Of a stretch of DNA of 52,146 bases, positions 35,660 to 45,435 are shown in pieces. The stretch spans positions 1 through 52,146 of the forward strand of contig JAILKU010000057.1 in NCBI GenBank assembly GCA_024693505.1, read 5' to 3'. Position numbers and translations under genes: made by a program. Under the pieces are notes generated by a model. The model saw only the letters and a list, made by a program, of their open reading frames with translations, had not been told where the DNA came from and ran no database searches. The DNA is from Bacteroidaceae bacterium (GTDB taxonomy: Bacteria > Bacteroidota > Bacteroidia > Bacteroidales > Bacteroidaceae). Position 1 is the first letter of the stretch, and every line of letters begins with the position of its first letter.

Positions 35660-36427
35660 TTAGGGATTAACTTCTGCGCCAGTAGCAGCATCAATGGTAA
35701 CCTCTTGAGCATCACCATCGGCCATCTCTGTATAAGTGATAGAAAGACCTATAGTACCATTCGTGTTAGCCTTTACCGTCAGCACGTATTTTGTTCCAGC
35801 TACTAAAGTAAGATTCTTTGAAATGTTCACAGTCTTTCCATTTACAGTACCTGAAACCGCATAAGTCAGTGTGCCAGGTTCAAAATAACCAAGTTTTGTC
35901 CCTGTTCCTGCATTATATTCCAAAGAACGAGAAGACATAGATGCAGTCACCTTATAACCCTCTGCAGCAACATTTGTAAACGATTCGTTAAACGCAACGG
36001 AAAACGCGGCGTTCTGAGCAGCTCCACATGTAACATTTACAGAAGCAGTCTTTCCTGCCTCAATAACAAAATTGTCAGAAGTGCCAGACCAGAAAGCCTC
36101 ACCCCAACCATTGTTCGCACCAAGAGATTCTGCAAGAGTTGCATTTTTATAATACACAGACAAACTATTTGTCTGGCTTGCTGTATAAGCCTTTCCCTGA
36201 AGAGCACTAACCGTAATGGCTGCATCGTTATTTACTTTAACATACCAATCCGTAGAAGTAGATGATACACTTGCACGGGTTTCTACTGCAAACACATCAT
36301 CATTTGTCACATTAAGGCTGATAGTACCTTTACCATTGTACTTGAACATGTCCACTTCGTTTACGCAGGAAGTGGTACCAAACATTGCTGCAAGTGTTGC
36401 AGCCACAAAGAATAGATTCTTTTTCAT
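35660..36427 (-). CDS. DUF4493-type surface lipoprotein
   Basis: A 255-residue lipoprotein (lipobox GTTSC, Cys21) with GTISLNVTNDDVFAVETRA, Arg51. The middle (NNGWGEAFWSGTSDNFVIEAG) is clearly related to the same region of the 272- and 870-residue neighbours (ESGWGQPHYSG, NDGWGQKRFAG), so the three are paralogues from tandem duplication. It lies 59 nt after the 272-residue gene and 6 nt before the next. No own promoter was convincing. Probably a secreted fibre subunit, inferred from the shared pattern. Confidence 0.8.
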   Translation of the reverse strand: MKKNLFFVAATLAAMFGTTSCVNEVDMFKYNGKGTISLNVTNDDVFAVETRASVSSTSTDWYVKVNNDAAITVSALQGKAYTASQTNSLSVYYKNATLAESLGANNGWGEAFWSGTSDNFVIEAGKTASVNVTCGAAQNAAFSVAFNESFTNVAAEGYKVTASMSSRSLEYNAGTGTKLGYFEPGTLTYAVSGTVNGKTVNISKNLTLVAGTKYVLTVKANTNGTIGLSITYTEMADGDAQEVTIDAATGAEVNP

Positions 36428-36486
36428 AACTTTTTTGCTTTGTTTATTTGTTATTGTTAACTTATTTCATCTTTATCTTCAAATAT

Positions 36487-37305
36487 TTAATCCACGACAA
36501 TCTCATTCTCGACCACATCAAACTCGCTGTCGTAGGTGATGCTGAGACCCATCTTCCCGTTTTCCCCACCTACGCGGACGAGTAGGCGGTATAACTTGCC
36601 AGGTTCCATAACGATGTCTTTCTCGAGCCGGACACGATCCCAGTCGTTAGCGCCTGTTACAATTAGCGATACAGTACGCTTTCCGTCGGCTTCCATGTTG
36701 TAGTAGGCTATCGCACCCCCCTGAAGCGTATTGTCCTCGAAGACCGCTGCATTGTCAGCATCGAAGCGCAGGCTGCGGGCATCGTTGGTGGTCACGGCGT
36801 AAGTAGTGGGGAAACGGTCGGTGAACGTCTGGTCAAAAACCACGCAGAAGCCTGCGTTCTGCATACGACACTTCACCTCCACAGGTGTCGTCTCACCGTT
36901 CTTCACCTCAAAAGGTTCAGACTGCCCACTATAATGGGGCTGTCCCCAACCGCTCTCGGCCTCCTCGGCAGTACAATTCCCGCCGCTGACTACATAGCCA
37001 GTTCCCGCAGGCTGCGTACAATCTCTATCGATAATGTCACCAAAAGCTTTTGGTCCCCACAAGGTTTCCCCGGCGTGAGTGAGCGTCACCTGATAACCCG
37101 ATGCCTCAACATCCGTCAGTTTACGCCACTTATCACCATCGGCCCTGGTCTCGACCTCAGCATTCAGCCCACCTGCAGAGAGGCTGAGCGAGAACGAACC
37201 CTCGCCTGACGTCACCTTGTCTCGTGGCCAATCCACCTCACTGACGCAACTCGCCAATAGCAGCAGAGGCATGAACAGAATTATATGTCGGAATGTATGG
37301 GTCAT
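36487..37305 (-). CDS. DUF4493-type surface lipoprotein
   Basis: A 272-residue lipoprotein (lipobox LLASC, Cys20) with GSFSLSLSAGGLNAEVETRA, Arg54. Its start overlaps the end of the 870-residue gene by 4 bp. It is a paralogue of the 255-residue protein (see WGQPHYSGQSEPFEVKNG). One DUF4493 module makes up almost the whole mature protein. The size and shape suit a repeating subunit, which is inference. Confidence 0.8.
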   Translation of the reverse strand: MTHTFRHIILFMPLLLLASCVSEVDWPRDKVTSGEGSFSLSLSAGGLNAEVETRADGDKWRKLTDVEASGYQVTLTHAGETLWGPKAFGDIIDRDCTQPAGTGYVVSGGNCTAEEAESGWGQPHYSGQSEPFEVKNGETTPVEVKCRMQNAGFCVVFDQTFTDRFPTTYAVTTNDARSLRFDADNAAVFEDNTLQGGAIAYYNMEADGKRTVSLIVTGANDWDRVRLEKDIVMEPGKLYRLLVRVGGENGKMGLSITYDSEFDVVENEIVVD

Positions 37306-39914
37306 TTACTGTATTTATAATCCAATTTTCTAACTTGAGTATAAGTTTGGCCTAAGCCATAACTCTGATTACACTTCATCTCTGTAACTTGCGCAGACAA
37401 TGTTAGCGCTTTTGTTCCTGAACGATTATTAGACTGAATTCCACTAAAAAGAGAACCGGTCTGAGTCTCTTCAAAGAACTTATCTCCACCAGCAGAAATA
37501 GTAAATGTGTTAGTTACTCTTGCTGCATCAAGATGTAACATAAAATCATACGTCAAAGACATTCGCACTCCCGAAGGAATACTAAAATCGTTACATGTAA
37601 TATAATGAGGGTTCGAGCCAATTGCTGCATTATGTCCTATCTCGACATAACCATTTTCAAATGAAACATGGCTATGTCCACTCCAGCCTCCATTTTCAGT
37701 CGGCGGCTCATACTTCACAGGCAGTCCCGTAATCCTAAAGTCTTTATATGCATTTGCATTTGCACCGTCAAAAGTCGCAGAGACAGACAAACGATAGAGG
37801 TTTGCACTTACAGCCACATTTGTATAATTAGTCCAAACAGGATTATTGCTCGTAGCTGTTTCGGTCTGAGCATCTCCGTTGTTGAACGTATGGGAATAAG
37901 TGCCTAATCCATTATAATTGCTGTTATCAAAGATTGCAGCAGCTACACTCAGTCTTGCCGAAGGATTATAAATGGTCTTACGTTCGCAGGCATTAGCTCC
38001 ATCCACATCGCCAGCTTCATATTTGGTATGAGCAGAGTAACCGTCAACAACCAGCGTAATCGTTGGACTGCCGACATTAAAGTCCACACTATAGCCTGAA
38101 CTCTGCGTATCATTTGAGTTTCTAAAGCTGTATTCGGCTGTATAATTGCCCTTGGGCAAATAGGGCCAGGAAGCATCAGTCTCCGGCGAAGACAGGTTGT
38201 TACTGCCCGAGATATTACGGACAGTCGTTGTGCCCTTCTTGACAGTCACATTCCACTGCTTGCCTCGAATAGGAGCTTTGGTCAGAGTTAGCTTTGTACC
38301 CTGTAATACATTATTGGAATACTGATGGGCTGGAGTAACCTCAGGAATATTCACCAAATCAATATAACCTAAGGGATAGAGTTTGCCAGCCTCGCCACCT
38401 AAAGCGGAAGTGCTAGAGAGCGTATAGCCCGTATCCTCGCACTGGAACGACATGGAGAAACCGTTCATCTGAACAGGAGCGGTGAGAATGTAATAGGTTC
38501 CGGCTGCAAATGTCGATTCGCGAGCTGGCGGCAGAATGGTGATGGACGGACTCTCAGTGGACGCAATCGCAGTGGTAGGCTTTTCGCCGTCCACATCTAC
38601 CGTCAGTTTACCAGCCACTGGTGTATTGGCTGTAAACTGAATGGCTGAGATACGGCCTGCGGCATATTCGGGCACCTGGAACTGGAGCGCCTGACAAACG
38701 GGCTGAAAAGTGAGGTTCAACAGGCTGCCATCGTAGCTGCGCTGGCCCTTAGCCACGGCATAGTTCATCTTCGACGACGCCAATTCAGTACCCGGCGCTA
38801 CAGCCAAGGCACGTTGCTCAGCGGGCAAGGTGAAGACAATCTTGCCCTCGGACAAGGCATCACCCGCCTGACTATAGGGATAGGCAGCCAGGAAATCGCG
38901 CGTCTTAGGCGTAACATTACCTTCGAGACGCTGTACGCCCTCTGCCGAGGAAACAGGAAACTCTCGCTTCTCGGTTGTATAATCGTACACAGCTACGTTG
39001 CTTTCAGCCTGCGCCCAGTCAATAGGAGACGTAGCTGACAACGATACACTGGCCTGGCCGTATGTATTGATGTCCGTTCGGGCTGTCTCTGAATAGCCTG
39101 TGAACGTAGCGTTTACCTCGGTCTTACCATCGTCGGTCTGAATATCTTCCTCGTGGATGACTACCTCATCGTCGGTCAGGTCGGCTTCCTCCACCAAAAC
39201 ACTGAGTTCGAAGGTACCGATCTCATATTGCAAATTGATGTGACTCATTTTGGCCTTTCCCAGGTCCAATGTACCTTCTTTCGTAAGGGTGCTATTCGGT
39301 CCGACAGCAGTGATGGTATAGGTGGCTGTGCGCAAACCGTCAACATTCGTATTGAAATATGCTATCTGCCCACTCTTGGTGAACGTCAGCGTACGGTTCC
39401 CGCTCTTCACAGTAACCTCAACGGAAGTGAAGTAGTCAAGCAGTGACTCGTCGTAGGTTAACTCAATGCCCGCGTTAGCCACCGAGCAACCCACATCAAC
39501 AGCAGTTGTCTTACCAGCCACAATAGCAAAAGAGGCAGACAAACCGGCAAAACGTTTCTGACCCCACCCGTCATTTGCACTCTCAGCCTCGGTCTCTGAA
39601 CAACTCTCAGCAGTTACAGTATAACCATAACCGGCAGAGAGACGGGTGTCGAGATCGCCCAGTCGAACAGTCTGTCGCACGATGTCGCTACCCTTGTAGA
39701 TGGTAATCAAGAAATTGGCAGCCTCCTCTGGGGTTATCTGGGTCGTCGTAGCACGCGTAGCCGGCACGCTGGATAGAGTCAGTTCGAAGAAGCCTAAGCT
39801 ATCCACCGCTTCCGTTCCACTGCCAGTAGTCGGTGAAGAAGGTTTCTCGAAATCACTTATCGCACAAGATGCCACAAGAAAAACGGTGCTCAGTATGGTC
39901 AATAGTTTCTTCAT
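37302..39914 (-). CDS. 870-residue DUF4493/fimbrillin-like lipoprotein
   Basis: The protein has three parts. Residues 1-260 are a DUF4493 module after lipobox Cys17, with GFFELTLSSVPATRA and Arg54. Residues 265-525 resemble fimbrillin-like proteins (TGYSETARTDINTYG, FLAAYPYS, ILTAPVQMNGFSMSF). Residues 530-870 are a domain shared only with the 622-residue neighbour (HQYSNNVLQGTKLTLTK, DVDGANACER). The order suggests a subunit with an added C-terminal binding domain. It overlaps the genes on both sides by 4 bp. It is the only protein in the cluster with a clear fimbrillin-like part. Confidence 0.8.
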   Translation of the reverse strand: MKKLLTILSTVFLVASCAISDFEKPSSPTTGSGTEAVDSLGFFELTLSSVPATRATTTQITPEEAANFLITIYKGSDIVRQTVRLGDLDTRLSAGYGYTVTAESCSETEAESANDGWGQKRFAGLSASFAIVAGKTTAVDVGCSVANAGIELTYDESLLDYFTSVEVTVKSGNRTLTFTKSGQIAYFNTNVDGLRTATYTITAVGPNSTLTKEGTLDLGKAKMSHINLQYEIGTFELSVLVEEADLTDDEVVIHEEDIQTDDGKTEVNATFTGYSETARTDINTYGQASVSLSATSPIDWAQAESNVAVYDYTTEKREFPVSSAEGVQRLEGNVTPKTRDFLAAYPYSQAGDALSEGKIVFTLPAEQRALAVAPGTELASSKMNYAVAKGQRSYDGSLLNLTFQPVCQALQFQVPEYAAGRISAIQFTANTPVAGKLTVDVDGEKPTTAIASTESPSITILPPARESTFAAGTYYILTAPVQMNGFSMSFQCEDTGYTLSSTSALGGEAGKLYPLGYIDLVNIPEVTPAHQYSNNVLQGTKLTLTKAPIRGKQWNVTVKKGTTTVRNISGSNNLSSPETDASWPYLPKGNYTAEYSFRNSNDTQSSGYSVDFNVGSPTITLVVDGYSAHTKYEAGDVDGANACERKTIYNPSARLSVAAAIFDNSNYNGLGTYSHTFNNGDAQTETATSNNPVWTNYTNVAVSANLYRLSVSATFDGANANAYKDFRITGLPVKYEPPTENGGWSGHSHVSFENGYVEIGHNAAIGSNPHYITCNDFSIPSGVRMSLTYDFMLHLDAARVTNTFTISAGGDKFFEETQTGSLFSGIQSNNRSGTKALTLSAQVTEMKCNQSYGLGQTYTQVRKLDYKYSK

Positions 39915-40657
39915 AGGTGTACATCATTATCATCATCCTCCATATCATCCGTTATAACGATCACCACGCCACCTGTATTGGTATCGGTAGAATAGTTGTA
40001 CTTCACGGTGAAAAGTTTGCCTGCCAATACCTCGGTAAAGTCGATGGCAGAATGCCGACTCGTCTTGCCGTCGTTGTTCGTGGCTTCCAGCGCATAACTG
40101 AAACCGCCGTCTGCCACATCGAAGTAGGCACGCTCGCCCTCCTGGATGGTAACAGTGCGCTCGCCACTCTTCAGGGTAAAGGTATAGGAATTTGGGAATG
40201 GATTACTATCGGGATTAAAAAGGATATCGAACATATCAGGCAACTGCAGTCCGACGGCATAGTTCGTCATGGGTACATCAAGCTTCAGGCGCGTCACCGC
40301 ATCATATTCCATCACAACGGTGGCCTCGGCAAAGTAGCAGCCCTCGCCCTTTCCACTGGCAGCAGTTTTCCAGGAATTCTGATTATCAGTATAGGCCTGT
40401 ACGATGAAGTTTCCTGGCTCCAATACGATTTTATCGGGTAGTGCATCTGCCGTAAGACTCTTATATACAGTCCGATCCTCGCGGAGAATAGTAACGGTCA
40501 AATCAGACACCTCCGCCCTGGTAGCCACTAGCGGTTTTCCTGCCCGCAGCAAATTCAGTTCCAGGAAAGCCTCACCTTTCTGGTTATCTGGAAGTTCCTG
40601 CTGACAAGCCGTCAGGAACAAACAGCACATTATTATATATATATATAGGCGCTTCAT
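39911..40657 (-). CDS. DUF4493-type surface lipoprotein
   Basis: A 248-residue lipoprotein (lipobox LFLTAC, Cys18) with AFLELNLLRAGKPLVATRA, Arg47. One DUF4493 module fills the protein; the end is very acidic (DDMEDDDNDVHL). It starts directly after the stop of the 622-residue gene and overlaps the 870-residue gene by 4 bp. Probably a small structural subunit, by analogy. Confidence 0.8.
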   Translation of the reverse strand: MKRLYIYIIMCCLFLTACQQELPDNQKGEAFLELNLLRAGKPLVATRAEVSDLTVTILREDRTVYKSLTADALPDKIVLEPGNFIVQAYTDNQNSWKTAASGKGEGCYFAEATVVMEYDAVTRLKLDVPMTNYAVGLQLPDMFDILFNPDSNPFPNSYTFTLKSGERTVTIQEGERAYFDVADGGFSYALEATNNDGKTSRHSAIDFTEVLAGKLFTVKYNYSTDTNTGGVVIVITDDMEDDDNDVHL

Positions 40658-42526
40658 TTATTGACCGTATTTAAACCTAAGGAAATATATATTGGACCAG
40701 TTTAAGTCCGCTCCATAGCTATTACGACAAGTGATTGATGAATGGTTTCCATTAGCTGATACAACATCTGTCGTACCAGTATGAGGTACATCCGCAGCTA
40801 TAAATATCGGTCCCTCTTCTATAGACAGAATTTGTTGACCACCGACCTGGATTGAGAAAGTAGTACCTACCCAAGAATGATGTATATTAATAGTATAATC
40901 CGCACAGAATCGAGTTCCTTGAGGAATATATACAGAGGAATTGGTCGTAATGGTCTGATCGCCAGCTGACCATCCCCCTAATTGAACACCATCCTCGCTC
41001 CATTCCACCTTACCATCGTCGCTCCATTCGGAATGTGATGCAGCATTGAAAGAATATGGCAGGCCGGTAATAAGGAATCCTGTCTGTGCCTCAACAGAAA
41101 CTCCATCGAATGTTGCATTGGCTTTCAGAACATATGGGTTGGCACGAACGGCATTGTTCTCCACCTTTTCCACCATATAACTATTCTGCCCATTCTGTAC
41201 ATTAACCGTTTGACCATTGTAAGAATAGGTAAAGGAATAGGAATAGTGAGCATTTCTGAGAAGACTCTCGTCAACACTTAATGTCACCGAAGGCTCATAG
41301 ACCGTAAGACGCTCGCATGCATTCGCCCCATCTATATCACCCTGTAAATACTTGGTATAAGAAGAATAGCCACCCACAGAAACAGATATCTTGGGCTTAC
41401 TCACTTGAAACTCGCGGCTGCTTGTGAGATTCTCTGAGTCATCTTCACCTATCAGATAATAATAAGCTGTATATTCCCCAGACGGGAGGTAAGGCCAACT
41501 TCCAGCCTTAGAATACTCGCTGAAGAGTGCATCTGTTCCCTGAACAGCACGAACAGTGGTGCCAGCAGCATTCTTAACTACAGCCTTCCACTTCATGCCA
41601 GGATAAGAATTAGTAAACATCAAGTTAGTACCCACCAAGTTGCCTTGGGCATCATACTGATGAGAATGCGCTACGGCTGAGACTGGCAACCACGACAAAG
41701 GAATTGTCTCATCGAGCACTACAGATTCTACCTCAATCTTACTTATACTTACTATCAAATCGCTTTCGGGATCTGGTAAGGTCAGCATGACGCGGAGATG
41801 GTCGCCGGGAGAAAGAGAGGCAGGCAAAGATTCTGATTCCAAATCACAGGAGACTTCGCGATCATTCTCTGCCCGAAGTTTCCCCCAAAAACGAAGACGA
41901 TAAGGCACACCAGCTGGTAGATAAATACTACGGAAAGGCTGACTTTTAGTAATAGGAAGATTATATGCTCCATTATAAACATAAAGAGCGTAATCGCTAT
42001 AGAACTTATTAAACCTTTCTATGTCCGTCTCTCCAATTTCTGACAATTCCTTATCTGGGTCTCCAAACGACGCAGAAATCAATGCATTCGCTACTCGAGC
42101 CTTCACTTCAACTGGCGTAGGCTCTGTTGCTGACTCGGGAACAGTAGCTGTTGCTGACCCTTCGAAATAAGGTGCATCAGTGCCGACAACAGGATTAATC
42201 CCGCTGGAAACTATTACTGTATATTCCCCTGGAGCAGCTGATATCTTCTCGGATGTGAAAGGACCATCATATATTGTCACGCCGTTTCTGTTTCGTACGA
42301 CTTTAACCTGGAAACGTTGTATGAAAGCAGCCAATACCTCTTCGTCGCTAAAATCATATATCTTATCAGGTGTGGTACGTGTTTCACGAACGTTTGTCGA
42401 AATTCCTGAAATAGACAATAATATGCCCCCTCCTGCACTCTCCACAATAGGATCGTTTGTGCAAGCTGCAAGCAAAAAGAGCATGAGCGCCAAAGCCAGA
42501 TTACCTATATGTCTAATTCTATTCAT
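40658..42526 (-). CDS. 622-residue DUF4493 lipoprotein with GANACER domain
   Basis: After lipobox Cys22 (LLAAC) it carries GGILLSISGISTNVRETRT with Arg50 and a DUF4493 module to about residue 280. Residues 287-622 match the C-terminal domain of the 870-residue neighbour from HQY to the end (DIDGANACER, SWPYLPSGEYTAYY, RFKYGQ). It lacks the fimbrillin-like part of that neighbour. Its start overlaps the PCMD gene by 8 bp. It may be a tip or adaptor subunit; the domain's ligand is unknown. Confidence 0.8.
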   Translation of the reverse strand: MNRIRHIGNLALALMLFLLAACTNDPIVESAGGGILLSISGISTNVRETRTTPDKIYDFSDEEVLAAFIQRFQVKVVRNRNGVTIYDGPFTSEKISAAPGEYTVIVSSGINPVVGTDAPYFEGSATATVPESATEPTPVEVKARVANALISASFGDPDKELSEIGETDIERFNKFYSDYALYVYNGAYNLPITKSQPFRSIYLPAGVPYRLRFWGKLRAENDREVSCDLESESLPASLSPGDHLRVMLTLPDPESDLIVSISKIEVESVVLDETIPLSWLPVSAVAHSHQYDAQGNLVGTNLMFTNSYPGMKWKAVVKNAAGTTVRAVQGTDALFSEYSKAGSWPYLPSGEYTAYYYLIGEDDSENLTSSREFQVSKPKISVSVGGYSSYTKYLQGDIDGANACERLTVYEPSVTLSVDESLLRNAHYSYSFTYSYNGQTVNVQNGQNSYMVEKVENNAVRANPYVLKANATFDGVSVEAQTGFLITGLPYSFNAASHSEWSDDGKVEWSEDGVQLGGWSAGDQTITTNSSVYIPQGTRFCADYTINIHHSWVGTTFSIQVGGQQILSIEEGPIFIAADVPHTGTTDVVSANGNHSSITCRNSYGADLNWSNIYFLRFKYGQ

Positions 42527-44237
42527 ACAACAGTTCCATGTTATCCACCTGAAGCAGAGACTGGTCTCCGCCTGTGAAATAATCGCCGTACTTGCTTGAC
42601 GAAGCCACTACAATAATATACTTGGGCTGACGGTTCTTCACCCTATAATCCAAAGTAAGTGTTTCGGTGGTCCACTCAGGCACATCCTCACCCTTTGTCA
42701 TCTGGGCGTATGCAATAATATGCTCGTCCTTGAGATCAAAGAGGTGCAGTTCGCTGGGACGAGTGCGAATCAGATAAGGACACTCAGTATTCTTGTACAT
42801 CACCGGTTCCCAATCGCCTAGCGCAATATAAACGCTGCAAGAGTCGGGCTTGCCTTTCATATTCTCATACATATCGCGAGAAATATAACGGCCCCACGGC
42901 TCTTTCCAGTCACCGCCCATACGATTGATAGGAGATGTCTTATACTTATATTCAAAGCGCAACTTGGTGGGGAAGGAGTTGAACGGACGTCCGAAACTAA
43001 GCACACCATTTGTGCCATCTGTCTGTAGATAAGAACCTGTGAAGATGTTTCCTGCTGCGAACTTGATGACAATGTACTTTGACTGCAAGTTAGCAAAACG
43101 ACGTCCACCCTCATCTACATAAGTACTGTTGCTTGCACCAACAGTTGTAGCGCCTCGGTTTCCGGTATCCCAGAAACTCTGATGCCCATCACCCCAGGGC
43201 TGATAAACCGCCTGAGTGCCCGTGCCGGAAATGCTCCAATTATCAAAAGTCCCATTTTCCAAAGGTGTGGCAGTTGCGGTTGTGAATGATTGAACTAAAG
43301 TAGCAGAAGTGCCAGCTGTAACCCGATAGTCATATATTGTTGACGGCTGCAAACCTGTTATTTCTGCCTCGTATGTCGTGGATGTCGTTTTTATCTGGCT
43401 TTCAGGGACGGTCAACCAATCGGACAGACCCTGGCGATGATATTCCACTCGCGGACTAGTACCATTTGGAAGGTCGCCACTTACCGTTGCCGAAACGCTG
43501 CGAGCGAACACATTTGCCGTTGTAGAAACCGATGCCTCTGTAATATAAACATATACATTCCACAAATAGGATTGCTCACTCCAACCATTACGAACATAAA
43601 ATTTGCGGGCCTCAGAGAAGTCATATACTGCCACCGCCGTTGGATCTGGCACAACAGCTCCATGCTCGCCTCCCAATTGGAACTTACGTACCTTGAGACG
43701 TTTTAAATCTTGATTATTGCCTACATATACAATTGCCACTCGGTCATCCGGGTCAATGACAGCCTTTCCTACCTGACCCTCAATCTCTATCTGACGATCT
43801 ATTATCTGCTCTACACTTACCTTCCAAATATAATCTTGATAGGTACGAAGTGTAAATTCCTGCTCGTAACTGAAGTCGGCACGAAAATCGCTAAAACTGC
43901 TCCGTTTCGTATACTCCTGAAGGGGATAAATATCAGAGGACTGATATACCACACTATCCATGATAACTGCAGCGTCGTTGGAAGTTTCCATCCGTGTAAT
44001 CTTCAGATGGGAAATATCCACCAAGTCATTAACATAGGCTTTTACAGTACGCGCATTGTTATCTATCACAGCGGTTCCGCCTTCATTGCCATTTGCATCG
44101 CACTGCCCTTCCACCTCGAAAGCCGTAATGGCACCTTCGACAAAGGGGAAAGGTATATCATCCTTGATGGCACAAGATGCTATCAAGGATACCATAATCA
44201 GACAAAATACATTATATATAAATGTGCGTATACGCAT
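42519..44237 (-). CDS. PCMD-domain lipoprotein
   Basis: A 572-residue lipoprotein (lipobox LIASC, Cys22). Two tandem Ig-like modules (about 35-145 and 150-235, starting ITAFEVEG and RQIEIEGQVG) precede an FN3-like segment (ITGLQPSTIYDYRV). A PCMD domain (about 320-572) has landmarks ENGTFDNW, NLQSKYIVIKFAAGN and SLLQVDNMELLYE. PCMD stands for putative carbohydrate metabolism domain; no catalytic role is established. It has no TRA motif, so it differs from the DUF4493 proteins and may be a cap or glycan-binding part. It is 1 nt after the beta-barrel gene. Confidence 0.85.
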   Translation of the reverse strand: MRIRTFIYNVFCLIMVSLIASCAIKDDIPFPFVEGAITAFEVEGQCDANGNEGGTAVIDNNARTVKAYVNDLVDISHLKITRMETSNDAAVIMDSVVYQSSDIYPLQEYTKRSSFSDFRADFSYEQEFTLRTYQDYIWKVSVEQIIDRQIEIEGQVGKAVIDPDDRVAIVYVGNNQDLKRLKVRKFQLGGEHGAVVPDPTAVAVYDFSEARKFYVRNGWSEQSYLWNVYVYITEASVSTTANVFARSVSATVSGDLPNGTSPRVEYHRQGLSDWLTVPESQIKTTSTTYEAEITGLQPSTIYDYRVTAGTSATLVQSFTTATATPLENGTFDNWSISGTGTQAVYQPWGDGHQSFWDTGNRGATTVGASNSTYVDEGGRRFANLQSKYIVIKFAAGNIFTGSYLQTDGTNGVLSFGRPFNSFPTKLRFEYKYKTSPINRMGGDWKEPWGRYISRDMYENMKGKPDSCSVYIALGDWEPVMYKNTECPYLIRTRPSELHLFDLKDEHIIAYAQMTKGEDVPEWTTETLTLDYRVKNRQPKYIIVVASSSKYGDYFTGGDQSLLQVDNMELLYE

Positions 44238-44238
44238 T

Positions 44239-45282
44239 TTATAAATAGAACGTCATGCCCAGATTAACGCTGAAGAGGTTGAACTTGAAGTTCGCGCCTC
44301 CCATCTTGCTGCTACCTTTCTCTACCTGATTGGTCTTCTGGTCTTTCCAACGGTACTTCAATCCCATCACACCGATGCTGGCCTCAACAGCCATAAAGTC
44401 AGTCACAAAGGCGGTCATACCGGGACAGAAGCCCAGCTGAACTGAATGAACATGCTCATAGCTGCCATCAAATTCGGTGCCACTACCTGTACTGTTCTTT
44501 CCGTTAGCGTATGCATAGGTACCGCGTATCTCACCGAAGAAACCGAAGATATTGCTCCGGCCCAAAGGCATATAGGTACGCAGAAAAGCACTAACCTCAT
44601 GCTTATGCTCCAGATAATAGAGATCTTCCAGGCTTATGTTGAAGTCCTCGCCCAAGTTTAGGTCGAAGTCGCCCAGATAGAAATAGTTACGCAGATAATT
44701 ATAACGCGCTCCGAGAGCAAGGTTGTTAGCCACGAAATAACCGAAATAGGGGCTGGCCGAGAAGGTATGGCCCTCAATATCCATATTCTTCAGCACCAAC
44801 AAGTTGATGTTGTCGGTATCCCATTCCTGGAAGTTAACCGTACCGCCCATCATCCATTGGCCCTTGGGAATGAAGACAGCCTTCAGTGCCTCGCGATCAA
44901 CCCGCTGAAGGTGACGCCCACGCATCTGCTGCTTCTGCATATAGCGGTCGTATATTGCCGACACTCTGGTTCCTGCCACCATAGGCTGCTGATGGCCTTG
45001 CACCTGATATATCTGAGTTCCTGACGGACCACCAGGTTGACCGAATGCACGTCGAATGCCGTCCTCCACAGCACGAGCAATCTCTGCATCAGTCAACTGG
45101 CCCCGATGAGCACTGTCCACCTTAACCTCAATTTTCAAGTCCACGCCTACCGGAGCTCCGGAACCCGCCTCCGGCAAACCCTGGGGGCGGGTATAAACGG
45201 TGTCATTCTCCTGTGCCATTGCCAGACACGGGAGAACGACCAGACATAACGTCAGCAGACGTTTGCTAAATGCGTTATTCAT
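44239..45282 (-). CDS. outer membrane beta-barrel protein with extra N-terminal domain
   Basis: From ATG 45282 (MNNAFSKRL) it has 347 residues; an in-frame ATG 12 nt upstream is a poorer choice because it lies almost on the promoter. A signal peptide (about 1-20) precedes a soluble stretch of some 125 residues (LTDAEIARAVEDGIRRAFG). An eight- to ten-stranded barrel-like half follows, ending FKFNLFSVNLGMTFYL with the terminal aromatic strand. It heads the long operon, so it could be its outer-membrane pore or anchor. Its function is not known from sequence. Confidence 0.75.
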   Translation of the reverse strand: MNNAFSKRLLTLCLVVLPCLAMAQENDTVYTRPQGLPEAGSGAPVGVDLKIEVKVDSAHRGQLTDAEIARAVEDGIRRAFGQPGGPSGTQIYQVQGHQQPMVAGTRVSAIYDRYMQKQQMRGRHLQRVDREALKAVFIPKGQWMMGGTVNFQEWDTDNINLLVLKNMDIEGHTFSASPYFGYFVANNLALGARYNYLRNYFYLGDFDLNLGEDFNISLEDLYYLEHKHEVSAFLRTYMPLGRSNIFGFFGEIRGTYAYANGKNSTGSGTEFDGSYEHVHSVQLGFCPGMTAFVTDFMAVEASIGVMGLKYRWKDQKTNQVEKGSSKMGGANFKFNLFSVNLGMTFYL

Positions 45283-45308
45283 TATTTGCGTCATTTACTT
45301 ATAGGCTG

Positions 45309-45316
45309 CAAATTTA
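45309..45316 (-). promoter_or_regulatory. -7 element of the long lipoprotein operon
   Basis: The minus-strand reading TAAATTTG fits TAnnTTTG and lies 26 nt before the chosen ATG. No good -33 box was found at the right distance. Confidence 0.5.
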
Positions 45317-45380
45317 GCACTTTTTATTCAATCAACCTCACATTTCATCGATGAAACCGCTCAAAAGCGTGTTTTCAGAG

Positions 45381-45428
45381 TAAGATGATGCCCTTGCCCG
45401 GCAAAACGGGCAAAGGAACATCATCTTA
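45381..45428 (-). terminator. long hairpin after the first lipoprotein operon
   Basis: Outer arms TAAGATGATG / CATCATCTTA and inner arms CCTTGCCCG / CGGGCAAAGG form a stem of about 20 pairs with a small mismatch. It begins 7 nt beyond the minus-strand stop and lies just before the promoter of the second operon. There is no T tract. Confidence 0.6.
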
Positions 45429-45435
45429 TACAGAT

